Positions 8,237 through 16,054 of a stretch of DNA of 44,110 nucleotides are shown one piece after another. A program made the position numbers and the translations under genes. A model generated the notes under the pieces. The model did not search any database and had not been told where the DNA came from. It saw only the letters and a program-made list of their open reading frames with translations. The stretch spans positions 1 to 44,110 of the forward strand of contig CAJCJD010000206.1 in the NCBI GenBank assembly GCA_903970555.1. The letters run 5' to 3'. Each line of letters opens with the position of its first letter. The stretch's first letter is position 1. This stretch comes from Vulcanimicrobiota bacterium. Lineage in GTDB: Bacteria > Pseudomonadota > Gammaproteobacteria > Xanthomonadales > Rhodanobacteraceae.

Positions 8237-8773
8237 ATGTTTCGCCATCGATCGAAATATCACTCGACGCCCATGACCTACGAATCGAAACCCGATTGGG
8301 ACGCCAAGGATTGGCAACTATTGGAAGCCCTGCAGCAGGATGCCCGCCTGGGATACGCCGAGTTGGGCCGCAAGGTGCGCCTATCCGCGCCCGCGGTGGC
8401 CGAGCGCGTCAAACGACTGGAGGAAGCCGGCGTTATCGCCGGATATCGCGCCGTAGTTGACCCTAAGCGACTGGGTTACGGCATCGATGCAATGGTGCGT
8501 CTGCGCTGTGATGGCGGCATTTGCGCACGCATCGGAAAAATTGTGGCGGACATCCCCGAGGTACTGGATTGCCGCCGCCTTGCAGGCGAGGACTCCGCCT
8601 TGCTACGCGTCGTGGCGATGTCGATTACTCATCTGGAAGCAGTGCTCGATCGTCTGCTGAAGATCCATTCCAGCATCAGCACGACTACATTGATCGTGTT
8701 GCAGACTCCGCACGCGAACCGCCCGATGACACGCGCCATGTGGGATGCGGCGCGTGCACTCTCGCAGGATTGA
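8237..8773 (+). CDS. Lrp/AsnC-family transcriptional regulator
   Basis: 178 residues if ATG 8237 is used; ATG 8273 gives 166 residues and a more usual N-terminus. Residues about 18-75 are the AsnC helix-turn-helix (DWQLLEALQQDARLGYAELGRKVRLSAPAVAERVKRLEEAGVI pattern), followed by a RAM ligand-binding domain. These proteins sense amino acids and form octamers. Divergence from the EamA exporter suggests it controls that gene and itself. A strong Shine-Dalgarno GGAGGA sits at 8209-8214 next to a three-codon reading frame at 8216 in the same frame, ended by TAG, so the true initiation route is unclear. Confidence 0.9.
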   Translation: MFRHRSKYHSTPMTYESKPDWDAKDWQLLEALQQDARLGYAELGRKVRLSAPAVAERVKRLEEAGVIAGYRAVVDPKRLGYGIDAMVRLRCDGGICARIGKIVADIPEVLDCRRLAGEDSALLRVVAMSITHLEAVLDRLLKIHSSISTTTLIVLQTPHANRPMTRAMWDAARALSQD

Positions 8774-8782
8774 TGCAACGAC

Positions 8783-8816
8783 AAGACCCCTTTGCTCAAA
8801 TGCGCAAAGGGGTCTT
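8783..8816. terminator. Bidirectional hairpin terminator between lrp-type gene and DUF3300 gene
   Basis: Thirteen perfect pairs, AAGACCCCTTTGC with GCAAAGGGGTCTT, loop of eight bases, lying between two convergent genes. The terminal TT and AA flanks give it weak U tracts on both strands. Confidence 0.75.
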
Positions 8817-8821
8817 CTGCC

Positions 8822-10471
8822 TTAGTTATGCCCTTGGTCGTCTTTTTTCTTCGGCGGCTGGTGCGCGTTGTTCTGCTGCTGTGGCGCCGGATGTGCCTGA
8901 GGCTGCGGATGTGGCGGTTGCGGACGCGGCTGTGGCGGCGCGGGACGAGGCGCGGGCTGGGACTGCGGCGCCGGATGGAATGCCGGCTGTGGCTGCGGGT
9001 GCGCCTGCTGCGGTGTCGGGCGTGGCGCAGGTTGCGGCCTAGCTTGAGGCACCGGATGGAACGCCGGCTGCGGACGCTCCTGCTGACGTGGCGCCGCTTG
9101 CGGTTGCGGATGCGGCGCCGGGCGAGCGGCAGGTGCCGGCTGATGAGTCACTTCTTGTTGCGGGCGCGGCGCAAACGTCGGATGCGCCGGGGCAGCCTGG
9201 TTTGGCTGTTGATGCACAACGTTCGGGTGTTGTGCCTGCGCTGCCGCGGCTGCTGGACGCGCCTCGGGTGCGGCATGCGGGGCCGCGGACGGATATCCCG
9301 CACGCGCGAAGTTCGGCGTGGTCACCGGCTGCGCGGGGCGCTGATTGTTATTGGTGACGTTGTTAGTCACGTTGCGGTTGAACTGGTTACGACTGTTGTT
9401 GACGTTGTTGGTAACGTTGCTGGTGTTCTGGCTGTTGTTGACGTAGCGGTTGTTGGTGACATTGTTGTTAGTGACATTGGTATAGCGATTGATCACCGTC
9501 GTCGAACGCGACACATAGGCCTGGTTGTTGTAGACAACCGCCGGATGATATCGACCGCCACCGTTGTATCCACCACCGCCACCACCTCCCCAGTTCATGC
9601 CCCAGGAGTGCCAACCGCCGCCATGATGGCTATCCAATAGCGCACCCACCACGATCGCCGCACCGAACGCCACCGCGCCCACGGCGACCACTTCGCCGGT
9701 GCTATATGACGGCTGCTGGTACTGATAACTCGGGTAGTACGGCACTTCCCCGCCATAAACAGTCTGCGGATCGTAACTGGGCACGTACACTGAATCGGGT
9801 TGCGCCGGCTCGATCTGGATGATCTGCGTCGGCGGCGGCACTACGTCCGGACCGGAATAAACAGGCGGTGCGCTGCCATCTGCGGCATAGCCGCTGGCAT
9901 CTTCGCTTTGCACCACTTGCTGCGCTGGCTGCGTGCTGACCTGTTGCTGTGCCGAGCTGCGCAAATTACCTTGCGCCGACGCGCGCTGACGCATCACCTG
10001 GATGGCATTGAGCACATCGGTCGGATCGTTGACGTAAGCCTCGCCGAGCGCCGTTGTCCACGGGATGTTTTGCGCCATCTGACTGAGCACAGCCGGAAAT
10101 TGCGTCAGGCCTTTCACGCTAGCGTCCCAGCTTTGCGGCTCTACTGCCGCCTGCAATAAATCGCCTTTCAGGTTCGGATTCTGCGTGAGCAGATTTTGCG
10201 CTGCGGTGATCTGATCGGGGTAAGTGGAGCCGGCCAATACTTGCGCGACAAGCTTGTCGGGGAACAAAGCGATTGGAGCGACCATCTGATAAAGCTGATC
10301 GGCCGTCGGAGGCGTATAGGCAGGGGCTTGTGGTTGTCCCGCGGCACTGGCCGAAGACGCCGGCGCAGCGGCGGTATTGGTTGCCGGCTGCTGATTGCAG
10401 GCCGCCAGTACCAGCATGGTTGCGCACAGCCCCGTAGCAACCGCCAAACCAGAGGAATATTGCTTACTCAC
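8822..10471 (-). CDS. DUF3300 lipoprotein with Asn-rich and Pro/Gln/His-rich tail
   Basis: 549 residues from GTG at 10471, with AAAGGAG seven bases upstream; a TTG six codons earlier is less likely. Lipobox LAAC gives Cys25. Residues about 60-330 are the DUF3300 domain (LYQMVAPIALFPDKLVAQVLAGSTYPDQI pattern, then a Tyr/Pro-rich segment and a short hydrophobic stretch with a Gly run). The rest is Asn/Thr-rich (NVTNN units) and then Pro, Gln, His and Ala rich, probably disordered or wall-interacting. Function of DUF3300 is unknown. It stands alone between terminator 8783-8816 and the pip gene. Confidence 0.85.
   Translation of the reverse strand: MSKQYSSGLAVATGLCATMLVLAACNQQPATNTAAAPASSASAAGQPQAPAYTPPTADQLYQMVAPIALFPDKLVAQVLAGSTYPDQITAAQNLLTQNPNLKGDLLQAAVEPQSWDASVKGLTQFPAVLSQMAQNIPWTTALGEAYVNDPTDVLNAIQVMRQRASAQGNLRSSAQQQVSTQPAQQVVQSEDASGYAADGSAPPVYSGPDVVPPPTQIIQIEPAQPDSVYVPSYDPQTVYGGEVPYYPSYQYQQPSYSTGEVVAVGAVAFGAAIVVGALLDSHHGGGWHSWGMNWGGGGGGGYNGGGRYHPAVVYNNQAYVSRSTTVINRYTNVTNNNVTNNRYVNNSQNTSNVTNNVNNSRNQFNRNVTNNVTNNNQRPAQPVTTPNFARAGYPSAAPHAAPEARPAAAAAQAQHPNVVHQQPNQAAPAHPTFAPRPQQEVTHQPAPAARPAPHPQPQAAPRQQERPQPAFHPVPQARPQPAPRPTPQQAHPQPQPAFHPAPQSQPAPRPAPPQPRPQPPHPQPQAHPAPQQQNNAHQPPKKKDDQGHN
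9350..9480 (-). repeat. Asn/Thr codon repeats (NVTNN units)
   Basis: Imperfect repeats of gttggtgacgttgtt type on the plus strand encode runs of NVTNN and NNS in the DUF3300 protein. Unit spacing is irregular. Confidence 0.65.
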
Positions 10472-10499
10472 TAGACCACTCCTTTGCAAAATCTGTCAC

Positions 10500-10665
10500 G
10501 GGAAAACCTTCGGCTTTCCCTCTACGTGCCAGGCGCGGCAGGCAACCTATGGCGTGCGCCCGGCGCGCCGCTCGTGGAAACGTCTCGAGTATGCCTAGGC
10601 CATAGTGATAATTGGGCTAATGCGCGATAAACGTTTCTGGCGTTTTGTCGCCGTTAGGCAAAACG
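10500..10665. other. Hairpins in the DUF3300-pip divergent interval
   Basis: Two inverted repeats occur in the 292 bp interval: GGGAAAACC-TTC-GGCTTTCCC (10500-10520, one mismatch), which would lie in the DUF3300 mRNA leader, and CGTTTTG-N11-CAAAACG (10641-10665). Roles are unknown; no clear sigma-70 promoter was seen. Confidence 0.35.
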
Positions 10666-10763
10666 GTAAGCTTCGCGTCAGCCGTGCGCGCGATCGCTGA
10701 ACCACGCGTTATGTCGCACCGAAAAAAGCATGTCCCCATGTTCGTTATCCAGGATTACTCGCC

Positions 10764-11714
10764 ATGCGCACGATGTACCCCGAAATCGAGCCCTATCGCA
10801 CCCATCACATGACGGTAGACGGCGGCCATACGTTGTATGTCGAAGAGTGCGGCAATCCGCAGGGCTTGCCTGTCGTTTTCCTGCATGGCGGTCCCGGTGC
10901 GGGTTTGTCGCCGTATCACCGGCGCTTCTTCGACCCTGCGCGCTATCGCATCGTATTGTTCGATCAGCGCGGTGCGGGACGCTCCACACCGTTTGCCGAT
11001 CTTACCGACAACACCACTTGGCATCTGGTCGCCGATATCGAAACCATCCGCGAACAATTCGACATCGAACGCTGGGTGGTGTTCGGTGGTTCGTGGGGTT
11101 CCACGCTTGCGCTGGCGTACGCGCAGGCGCATCCCGAACGCGTACTTGGCTTGGTGTTGCGCGGCATTTTTCTGTGCCGGCCGGAGGAGATTGGCTGGTA
11201 TTACGAAGAAGGCGGCGCATCGTGGATCTTGCCGGAGAAGTGGCAACGTTATGCATCAGTGATTCCAGCCGAAGAACGCGGCGACATGCTCGGTGCCTAT
11301 TGGCGACGACTGACCAGCGATAGCGAATCGGTTCGGCTGGAAGCCGCGCAGGCATGGGGTGCGTGGGAAGGCGGCGGCATCACGTTGGAAGAAAGCCCGG
11401 AGACCGAAGCCAGCTTCGCAGCGCCTCACGTAGCACTGAGCCTGGCACGCATCGAAGCGCATTACTTTCGCAATCACGCATTCCTGAAACCAAATCAGTT
11501 ACTGAGCGACGTTGTAAAGCTGCGCCACATCCCAACCGTGATCGTGCACGGCCGCTACGACATCATCTGCCCGGCGAAAAACGCATGCGATCTGGCAGCA
11601 GTGTGGCCGGAGGCAGATCTACGCATCGTGCTGGCCGGGCACGCAGCATCGGAACCGGCCATCGTCGATGTGTTAGTGGAAGCGACCGACCGGCTCGCCG
11701 ACCGTTACTGCTGA
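10764..11714 (+). CDS. pip: Proline iminopeptidase
   Basis: 316 residues, the usual length of this alpha/beta hydrolase. ATG at 10764 has AGGA nine bases upstream. It removes N-terminal proline from peptides in the cytoplasm. Visible motifs: oxyanion segment HGGPGAG (41-47), DQRGAGRS, nucleophile elbow GGSWGS with Ser110, Asp266 in HGRYD and His293 in AGHAA, plus the family-specific TTWHLVADIE and AWEGG. All triad residues are present. The gene is alone and convergent with the next one. Confidence 0.95.
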   Translation: MRTMYPEIEPYRTHHMTVDGGHTLYVEECGNPQGLPVVFLHGGPGAGLSPYHRRFFDPARYRIVLFDQRGAGRSTPFADLTDNTTWHLVADIETIREQFDIERWVVFGGSWGSTLALAYAQAHPERVLGLVLRGIFLCRPEEIGWYYEEGGASWILPEKWQRYASVIPAEERGDMLGAYWRRLTSDSESVRLEAAQAWGAWEGGGITLEESPETEASFAAPHVALSLARIEAHYFRNHAFLKPNQLLSDVVKLRHIPTVIVHGRYDIICPAKNACDLAAVWPEADLRIVLAGHAASEPAIVDVLVEATDRLADRYC

Positions 11715-11724
11715 AAACCAAACG

Positions 11725-13437
11725 TCACTGGTACACGTGCAGCCGATTGAAGATCCATCCGTAATACGACATCACCAGATCCTTGTCCGCGCAATCAGCA
11801 TACAAACCATTGCAACGCTCGCGCAGCGAGGTCAATGCCGAAAAATATGGATCCATCGGCAATCCGGCGGCCTTCAGCACCATACCCGGCAAGTGCGCGA
11901 TATCCATCATCGGATAAGTCGGCAACGCAGCGCCTGGCACATTGCTCTTGATCATGTAGTACGTCAGGTAGTCCTGGTATGGCACCAACGCAGGCGGCAA
12001 GGTGCGCGGCAACGTACGCATCAGGTCGTCGAACGACGGTTGATGATCGCCAAAATGCACCAGTACGGTTGGCTGCGCGCGATCGAGGAAATCGTGCTCC
12101 AGTCCTTTCATCGCCACATCCGAATCGTGCAGGCGCTGCAGGTAGGTATCGAAATTCAGTGCTGTAGCGGGCGGTAAACCGTGCAGCAGATTCTGGAATT
12201 GCTTGGGCAAGGTCGACATCGGATCGTCGTGCGGCCCGTGCTGATTGATCGTCAAGATCATCACGAATACAGGCTGGCCTGGCTTCTTCAACTTGTCGTA
12301 GACGCGCTTGGCAGCGGCGAACATTTGCGCGTCGGTTTCGTCCCAGTCGTCGAGACCGAGTTCGCCCGCGCCATAGAAATGATCGACACCGTAGGCTTTG
12401 TACGCATCGCGTCCGTTGAGGAAGGTGCCGTTGGTCGGATAGATTGCCACCGTCAGATAACCCAAGCGACGCAACTGCAGCGGCAGAGAGTCGCGCACGT
12501 GGGGCGCGAGCACATAGGGCGCGTACATGCCGCCCGGCCCGAAGATATCCTGCGGCATGCCGGTGAGCGCAGCAAATTCACTCACCCATGTACCGCCGCC
12601 AAAGGTATGCACACGCATCACGCCGGTACCGCGCGTGCGCGCATCCGATTTGAACATCGCCAGATCGCACTCGGGCACGGTGCAGTGCGTGTAGGGCGCG
12701 GGATCGAAGGTGCTTTCTTCCAATACCTGCACGATGTCCGGGTATTGGCTCTCATCGACCGGTGCAGGAATCGGTGTCGTGGTCGCCTGCCAGTCGCGCT
12801 CGGCATCAGCGTCACTGGCTGTTGCGGGCACGTGTACGCTGGAATCGCGAAGGTTGACGAAGAAGTTGGTCAACGCCGCATCATCGGACATCTTGTCCCA
12901 CACGCCGCGCGCATGCACCCGCGCGAACGGACCGGAAGGCAGCAGGCAGACCCAGAACGCCAGCGCGCAAAACACAATGCCGCCGATGCGCAACAACGCC
13001 TGCGGCCATGCACGCAAACTCGCAAAGCGGCGCAGGTCGCAATACCAGGCCAGCCAAAGCACGATGGGCACGGCGATGCACACGCACAACCCAACGCTGT
13101 AGAGATTCGGATAACGCCGCAGCGTTTCGAACAAACTGGAGCGCACGTAGTAGACGAAATCCGCCGGCATCAGCGGCGATTCCAGGTATTCCTCTTTCAG
13201 CACCGTGATCGCGCGCAACAGCAGGAACAAACCACCGCTGAACACCAGTGCGAATGCCAAGCGCGCGAACACGAACAACGCCGCGCCGAACACGCACAGC
13301 ATCAACGCGAAAACGAAACCGCGCTGCTCCAGCAACGGCTCCTGCCACGCCGTGAACCACACGCAGATGGCAAAGAAAGCTATGGCGCAGACCGTAGTCG
13401 TGCGGTTTCGCGATGCGCGAAACGGATTCAACGGCAT
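11725..13437 (-). CDS. LtaS/OpgB-like membrane phosphotransferase (sulfatase superfamily)
   Basis: 570 residues from ATG at 13437, with GGGGG eight bases upstream. Five hydrophobic helices (about 15-35, 40-60, 62-78, 113-132, 148-166) precede a periplasmic alkaline-phosphatase/sulfatase domain. Metal ligands fit VLEEST (240-243), nucleophile Thr283 in FGGGTWVSEF, and HFGDHQP near the C-terminus. Relatives transfer phosphoglycerol or phosphoethanolamine head groups onto glycans or lipids. The acceptor here is unknown; periplasmic glucan or lipopolysaccharide decoration are options. Confidence 0.82.
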   Translation of the reverse strand: MPLNPFRASRNRTTTVCAIAFFAICVWFTAWQEPLLEQRGFVFALMLCVFGAALFVFARLAFALVFSGGLFLLLRAITVLKEEYLESPLMPADFVYYVRSSLFETLRRYPNLYSVGLCVCIAVPIVLWLAWYCDLRRFASLRAWPQALLRIGGIVFCALAFWVCLLPSGPFARVHARGVWDKMSDDAALTNFFVNLRDSSVHVPATASDADAERDWQATTTPIPAPVDESQYPDIVQVLEESTFDPAPYTHCTVPECDLAMFKSDARTRGTGVMRVHTFGGGTWVSEFAALTGMPQDIFGPGGMYAPYVLAPHVRDSLPLQLRRLGYLTVAIYPTNGTFLNGRDAYKAYGVDHFYGAGELGLDDWDETDAQMFAAAKRVYDKLKKPGQPVFVMILTINQHGPHDDPMSTLPKQFQNLLHGLPPATALNFDTYLQRLHDSDVAMKGLEHDFLDRAQPTVLVHFGDHQPSFDDLMRTLPRTLPPALVPYQDYLTYYMIKSNVPGAALPTYPMMDIAHLPGMVLKAAGLPMDPYFSALTSLRERCNGLYADCADKDLVMSYYGWIFNRLHVYQ

Positions 13438-13618
13438 GTGCGGGATCCCCCTGGTACGGCGTCGGCTCGTAGGGCGACGCATCGTTTTGTGATTGTCAAA
13501 GTTGCGTCATTTTAGTGCCTTTTTGTCGTCAAGAAGCGTTGCGAAGGCATTTGGCAGCCTGCGAACGGTCACTCATATCTGGTAGGTTCATGCCCTGCTC
13601 GCCCCTGCCGGAACCCCC

Positions 13619-15652
13619 ATGCCCCACCGTTCTTGCCGTCTTACTGCCCTTATCGCTGCCTTTTTGCTCGCCGGCTGCGCCAGCCAACCGCCCTCACCCA
13701 AGGCCCAGGCTCCGCAACCCATTCCCGACGGCCTGCGCGCGGACGTGGCTGTGTTGGAAACCACCGACCTGCATTCCAACATCCTCAGCTACGACTACTA
13801 CAAGCAGAAAGCCGACCCAACCCTGGGTTTCGAACGCACTGTGACGCTGATACGCAAGGCGCGTAGCCAGTTCACCAATAGCCTGCTTTTCGATGCGGGC
13901 GACACCATTCAGGGCAGCGTGCTAGCCGACTACCAGGCCCAGGTGCAGAAGATCGATTGCGGCCAGGAACTGGCCATCTATAAGACGATGGATGCGATCG
14001 GCTACGACGGCGGCACCATCGGCAATCACGAATTCAACTATGGCCTGCCGTTCCTTTCGCAAGTAACCAGCACGCCGATGAACGTTGACGGCGTTGGCGC
14101 GCAGCGTTGCGCCGGCCCGCATTACCCGTTGGTGCTGGCGAACGTGAACAGCGTTCGCGACGGCAAGCCGATCTTCAAACCGTGGACGATCATCGAGCGC
14201 AAATTCGCGGCGTTCACCCCGGATGGCAGCCAGCTCAGTGTGCCGATGAGGATCGCCATCATCGGTTTCGCGCCGCCGCCGATCATGCAGTGGGACAAGC
14301 AGAATCTTGAAGGCAAGGTCACCGTAACCGGCGTGGTCGAAGCGGCGCAGAAATACATGCCCGAGATCGAAGCGCAGCATCCGGATCTGGTGATTGCAAT
14401 TCTGCACGGCGGCATGAACACCGCGCCGTATACCTCCGATATGGAAAACGGCGGCTGGTATCTCGCCGGCGTGCCCGGCATCGACGTGCTGCTGCTCGGC
14501 CACGAACACACTGACTTCCCCGGCCCGCGCTTTGCGAACATGCAGGATGTCGACGACAAGCGCGGTTTCGTGCGTGGCGTTCCGGCGGTGATGGGCGGTT
14601 TCTTCGGCAAGGATCTGGGCGTCATCCGGCTGGCCCTGGTGCGACAGCAGAATCATTGGGCGATCGATAAATCCAAAACCTTCAGCCAGGTGTGGCCGAT
14701 TTGCCCGCCGATGATGGTGGGTGGGAAGCCCACCATTTCTGCATCGAACTGCGTCGTCGCCGATCCGCAGGTGCAGCTGGTCGTTGGCAAGGTGCAGCAA
14801 GCCGCCATCGACTACGTGAATACGCCGATCGGCCAGAGCACCGTGCGCATGAGCAGCTATTTCGCCGATGAAGGCGATATGAGCGCGCTGGCGCCGGTCA
14901 ATGCTGCGCAGATCGACTATGTGCGCCAGGAACTGCCTTCCGCGCACGCGGATCTAGCCAACGTGCCGATCGTCGCCTCGGCCGCAGCGTTCCGCACTGG
15001 CTTCGGCGGCCCGGACGATTACACCGATGTCATGCCCGGTCCACTTACGTTGCGCAGCGCGGCCGATCTGTACTTCTATCCGAACACGCTGACGGCGGTG
15101 AAGATCGATGGCGCTGGCCTCAAGGCATGGCTGGAGAAATCCGCCGAGCGTTTCAACCGTATCGATCCGAACGCCACCGGCGAGCAGGCGTTGATCAACG
15201 ACAAATACGCGGGATTCAACTTCGACCAGATCCAGGGCGGTGTTACGTACACCATCGATGTATCCAAGCCAATCGGCCAGCGCATCGAAAAGCTGAGCTT
15301 TCACGGCAAGTCCATCACCCCATCGCAAACGTTCGTGGTGGTGACCAACAACTATCGTGCCAGCGGCGGCGGTCACTTCCCGGGCCTGGATGGCAACAAC
15401 GTGGTGCTGGCGGCCCCCGATGGCACGCGCGAAATCCTGGCGCGCTGGCTGCAGGCCCACCCCACTCTTGGCGCCAAGGATTTGCCCGCCGCGTCCTGGC
15501 ATTTCGCTCGCCTTAAAACTCGCGGCACGGTCATCTTTACGGCTGCCAGCGACAAACAGGCCGTCGCACAAGCCGATGGGTTGCACAACATCCACCCGTT
15601 GCGGGACAACGGCGACGGCACTGCCGTCTACGCGATCGACCTGTCGCACTGA
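13619..15652 (+). CDS. cpdB: 2',3'-cyclic-nucleotide 2'-phosphodiesterase/3'-nucleotidase, lipoprotein
   Basis: 677 residues, close to E. coli CpdB. Residues 1-20 form a lipoprotein signal (lipobox LAGC, Cys20), so this copy is lipid-anchored rather than freely periplasmic. The metallophosphatase domain has ETTDLHSN (Asp50, His52), FDAGDT and GNHEFNYG (136-142), and GHEHTD; the C-terminal 5'-nucleotidase domain has ASAAAFRTG and NNYRASGGGHFPG. It turns 2',3'-cyclic nucleotides from RNA breakdown into nucleosides. A hairpin at 15661-15692 follows the stop. Confidence 0.93.
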   Translation: MPHRSCRLTALIAAFLLAGCASQPPSPKAQAPQPIPDGLRADVAVLETTDLHSNILSYDYYKQKADPTLGFERTVTLIRKARSQFTNSLLFDAGDTIQGSVLADYQAQVQKIDCGQELAIYKTMDAIGYDGGTIGNHEFNYGLPFLSQVTSTPMNVDGVGAQRCAGPHYPLVLANVNSVRDGKPIFKPWTIIERKFAAFTPDGSQLSVPMRIAIIGFAPPPIMQWDKQNLEGKVTVTGVVEAAQKYMPEIEAQHPDLVIAILHGGMNTAPYTSDMENGGWYLAGVPGIDVLLLGHEHTDFPGPRFANMQDVDDKRGFVRGVPAVMGGFFGKDLGVIRLALVRQQNHWAIDKSKTFSQVWPICPPMMVGGKPTISASNCVVADPQVQLVVGKVQQAAIDYVNTPIGQSTVRMSSYFADEGDMSALAPVNAAQIDYVRQELPSAHADLANVPIVASAAAFRTGFGGPDDYTDVMPGPLTLRSAADLYFYPNTLTAVKIDGAGLKAWLEKSAERFNRIDPNATGEQALINDKYAGFNFDQIQGGVTYTIDVSKPIGQRIEKLSFHGKSITPSQTFVVVTNNYRASGGGHFPGLDGNNVVLAAPDGTREILARWLQAHPTLGAKDLPAASWHFARLKTRGTVIFTAASDKQAVAQADGLHNIHPLRDNGDGTAVYAIDLSH

Positions 15653-15660
15653 GGATTTAA

Positions 15661-15692
15661 GCGGTCATTCCTGCCTAGACGGGAATGACCGC
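15661..15692. repeat. REP-like hairpin (CATTCC/GGAATG) after cpdB
   Basis: GCGGTCATTCC pairs perfectly with GGAATGACCGC over a ten-base loop. No T run follows, so it may be an mRNA-end protector or an intergenic repeat rather than a terminator. A related hairpin is at 19528-19551. Confidence 0.6.
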
Positions 15693-15777
15693 AAAACCGC
15701 GATCGTTGACGTCCGGGCCACCCAGGTAGACCCCCAAGGGTGTGACACCGACATGCCATTGTTTCATTAGCGAACAA

Positions 15778-15807
15778 TTGACAGCGACTCAAAGGCGCGT
15801 CTATCTT
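15778..15807 (+). promoter_or_regulatory. Sigma-70 promoter of the threonine operon
   Basis: Perfect -35 TTGACA (15778-15783), 18 bp spacer, -10 TATCTT (15802-15807, 4 of 6 matches). The expected start of transcription, about 7 bp downstream near 15814, falls at the leader-peptide ATG at 15815. Confidence 0.6.
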
Positions 15808-15814
15808 CGGAACC

Positions 15815-15964
15815 ATGTCGCCACTATCCGCGCCAGCACGCATGTACTTCGCTCCGGTCAACGCCGGGCTAGCGGCTGTGTCGACAGCATCGATTATCGC
15901 CACGATTACTACTTCCACCGGAACCGGTACGACCGGCTCTGGGTGGGTGTCCGTGCGCGAATAA
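15815..15964 (+). CDS. thrL: Threonine operon leader peptide
   Basis: A 49-codon frame that starts at ATG 15815 and ends TAA 15962-15964. Codons 24-40 carry eight Thr and three Ile codons in the run IIATITTSTGTGTT, as in the E. coli thr leader. It lies just upstream of homoserine dehydrogenase, thrB and thrC. Ribosome stalling on Thr or Ile codons would report scarcity of charged tRNA. An internal ATG at 15842 would give 40 residues; neither start has a clear Shine-Dalgarno sequence, and 15815 may be read as a leaderless start. Confidence 0.82.
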   Translation: MSPLSAPARMYFAPVNAGLAAVSTASIIATITTSTGTGTTGSGWVSVRE

Positions 15965-16051
15965 GGTTTTTCACACGCAACGGCCCCCTCTCGACGAGGC
16001 GGGCCGGCACACACCGAACCGCCAGCGAGTAAGGGGCCTCAAACGGAGGCC
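15951..16051 (+). promoter_or_regulatory. thr leader RNA: alternative hairpins and masked ribosome site
   Basis: Hairpin A pairs GGCCC+CCTC (15982-15990) with GAGG+GGGCC (15996-16005, one bulged C). Hairpin B pairs GGCCTC (16035-16040) with GAGGCC (16046-16051) and buries the GGAGG ribosome site of the next gene. GGCCCC (15982-15987) could instead pair with GGGGCC (16033-16038), which would open hairpin B. CCGTGCG (15951-15957) can pair with CGCAACGG (15976-15983) when no ribosome covers it. No U-tract terminator is present, so control may be at translation start. The switching scheme is inferred. Confidence 0.5.
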
Positions 16052-16054
16052 GCC

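Noticed and set aside
8792..9640. Plus-strand open frame opposite the DUF3300 gene, Arg/Leu-rich
   Set aside because: Composition is the mirror of the Pro/Gln/Asn-rich repeats; the terminator lies across its beginning.
12181..13515. Long plus-strand open frame opposite the LtaS-like gene (444 codons)
   Set aside because: It is antisense to a well-supported gene with signature motifs, has no recognisable domain, and is expected from GC-rich codon bias.
15742..16032. 96-codon open frame overlapping the thr leader
   Set aside because: Different frame from the Thr/Ile-rich leader peptide, no ribosome site and no domain.
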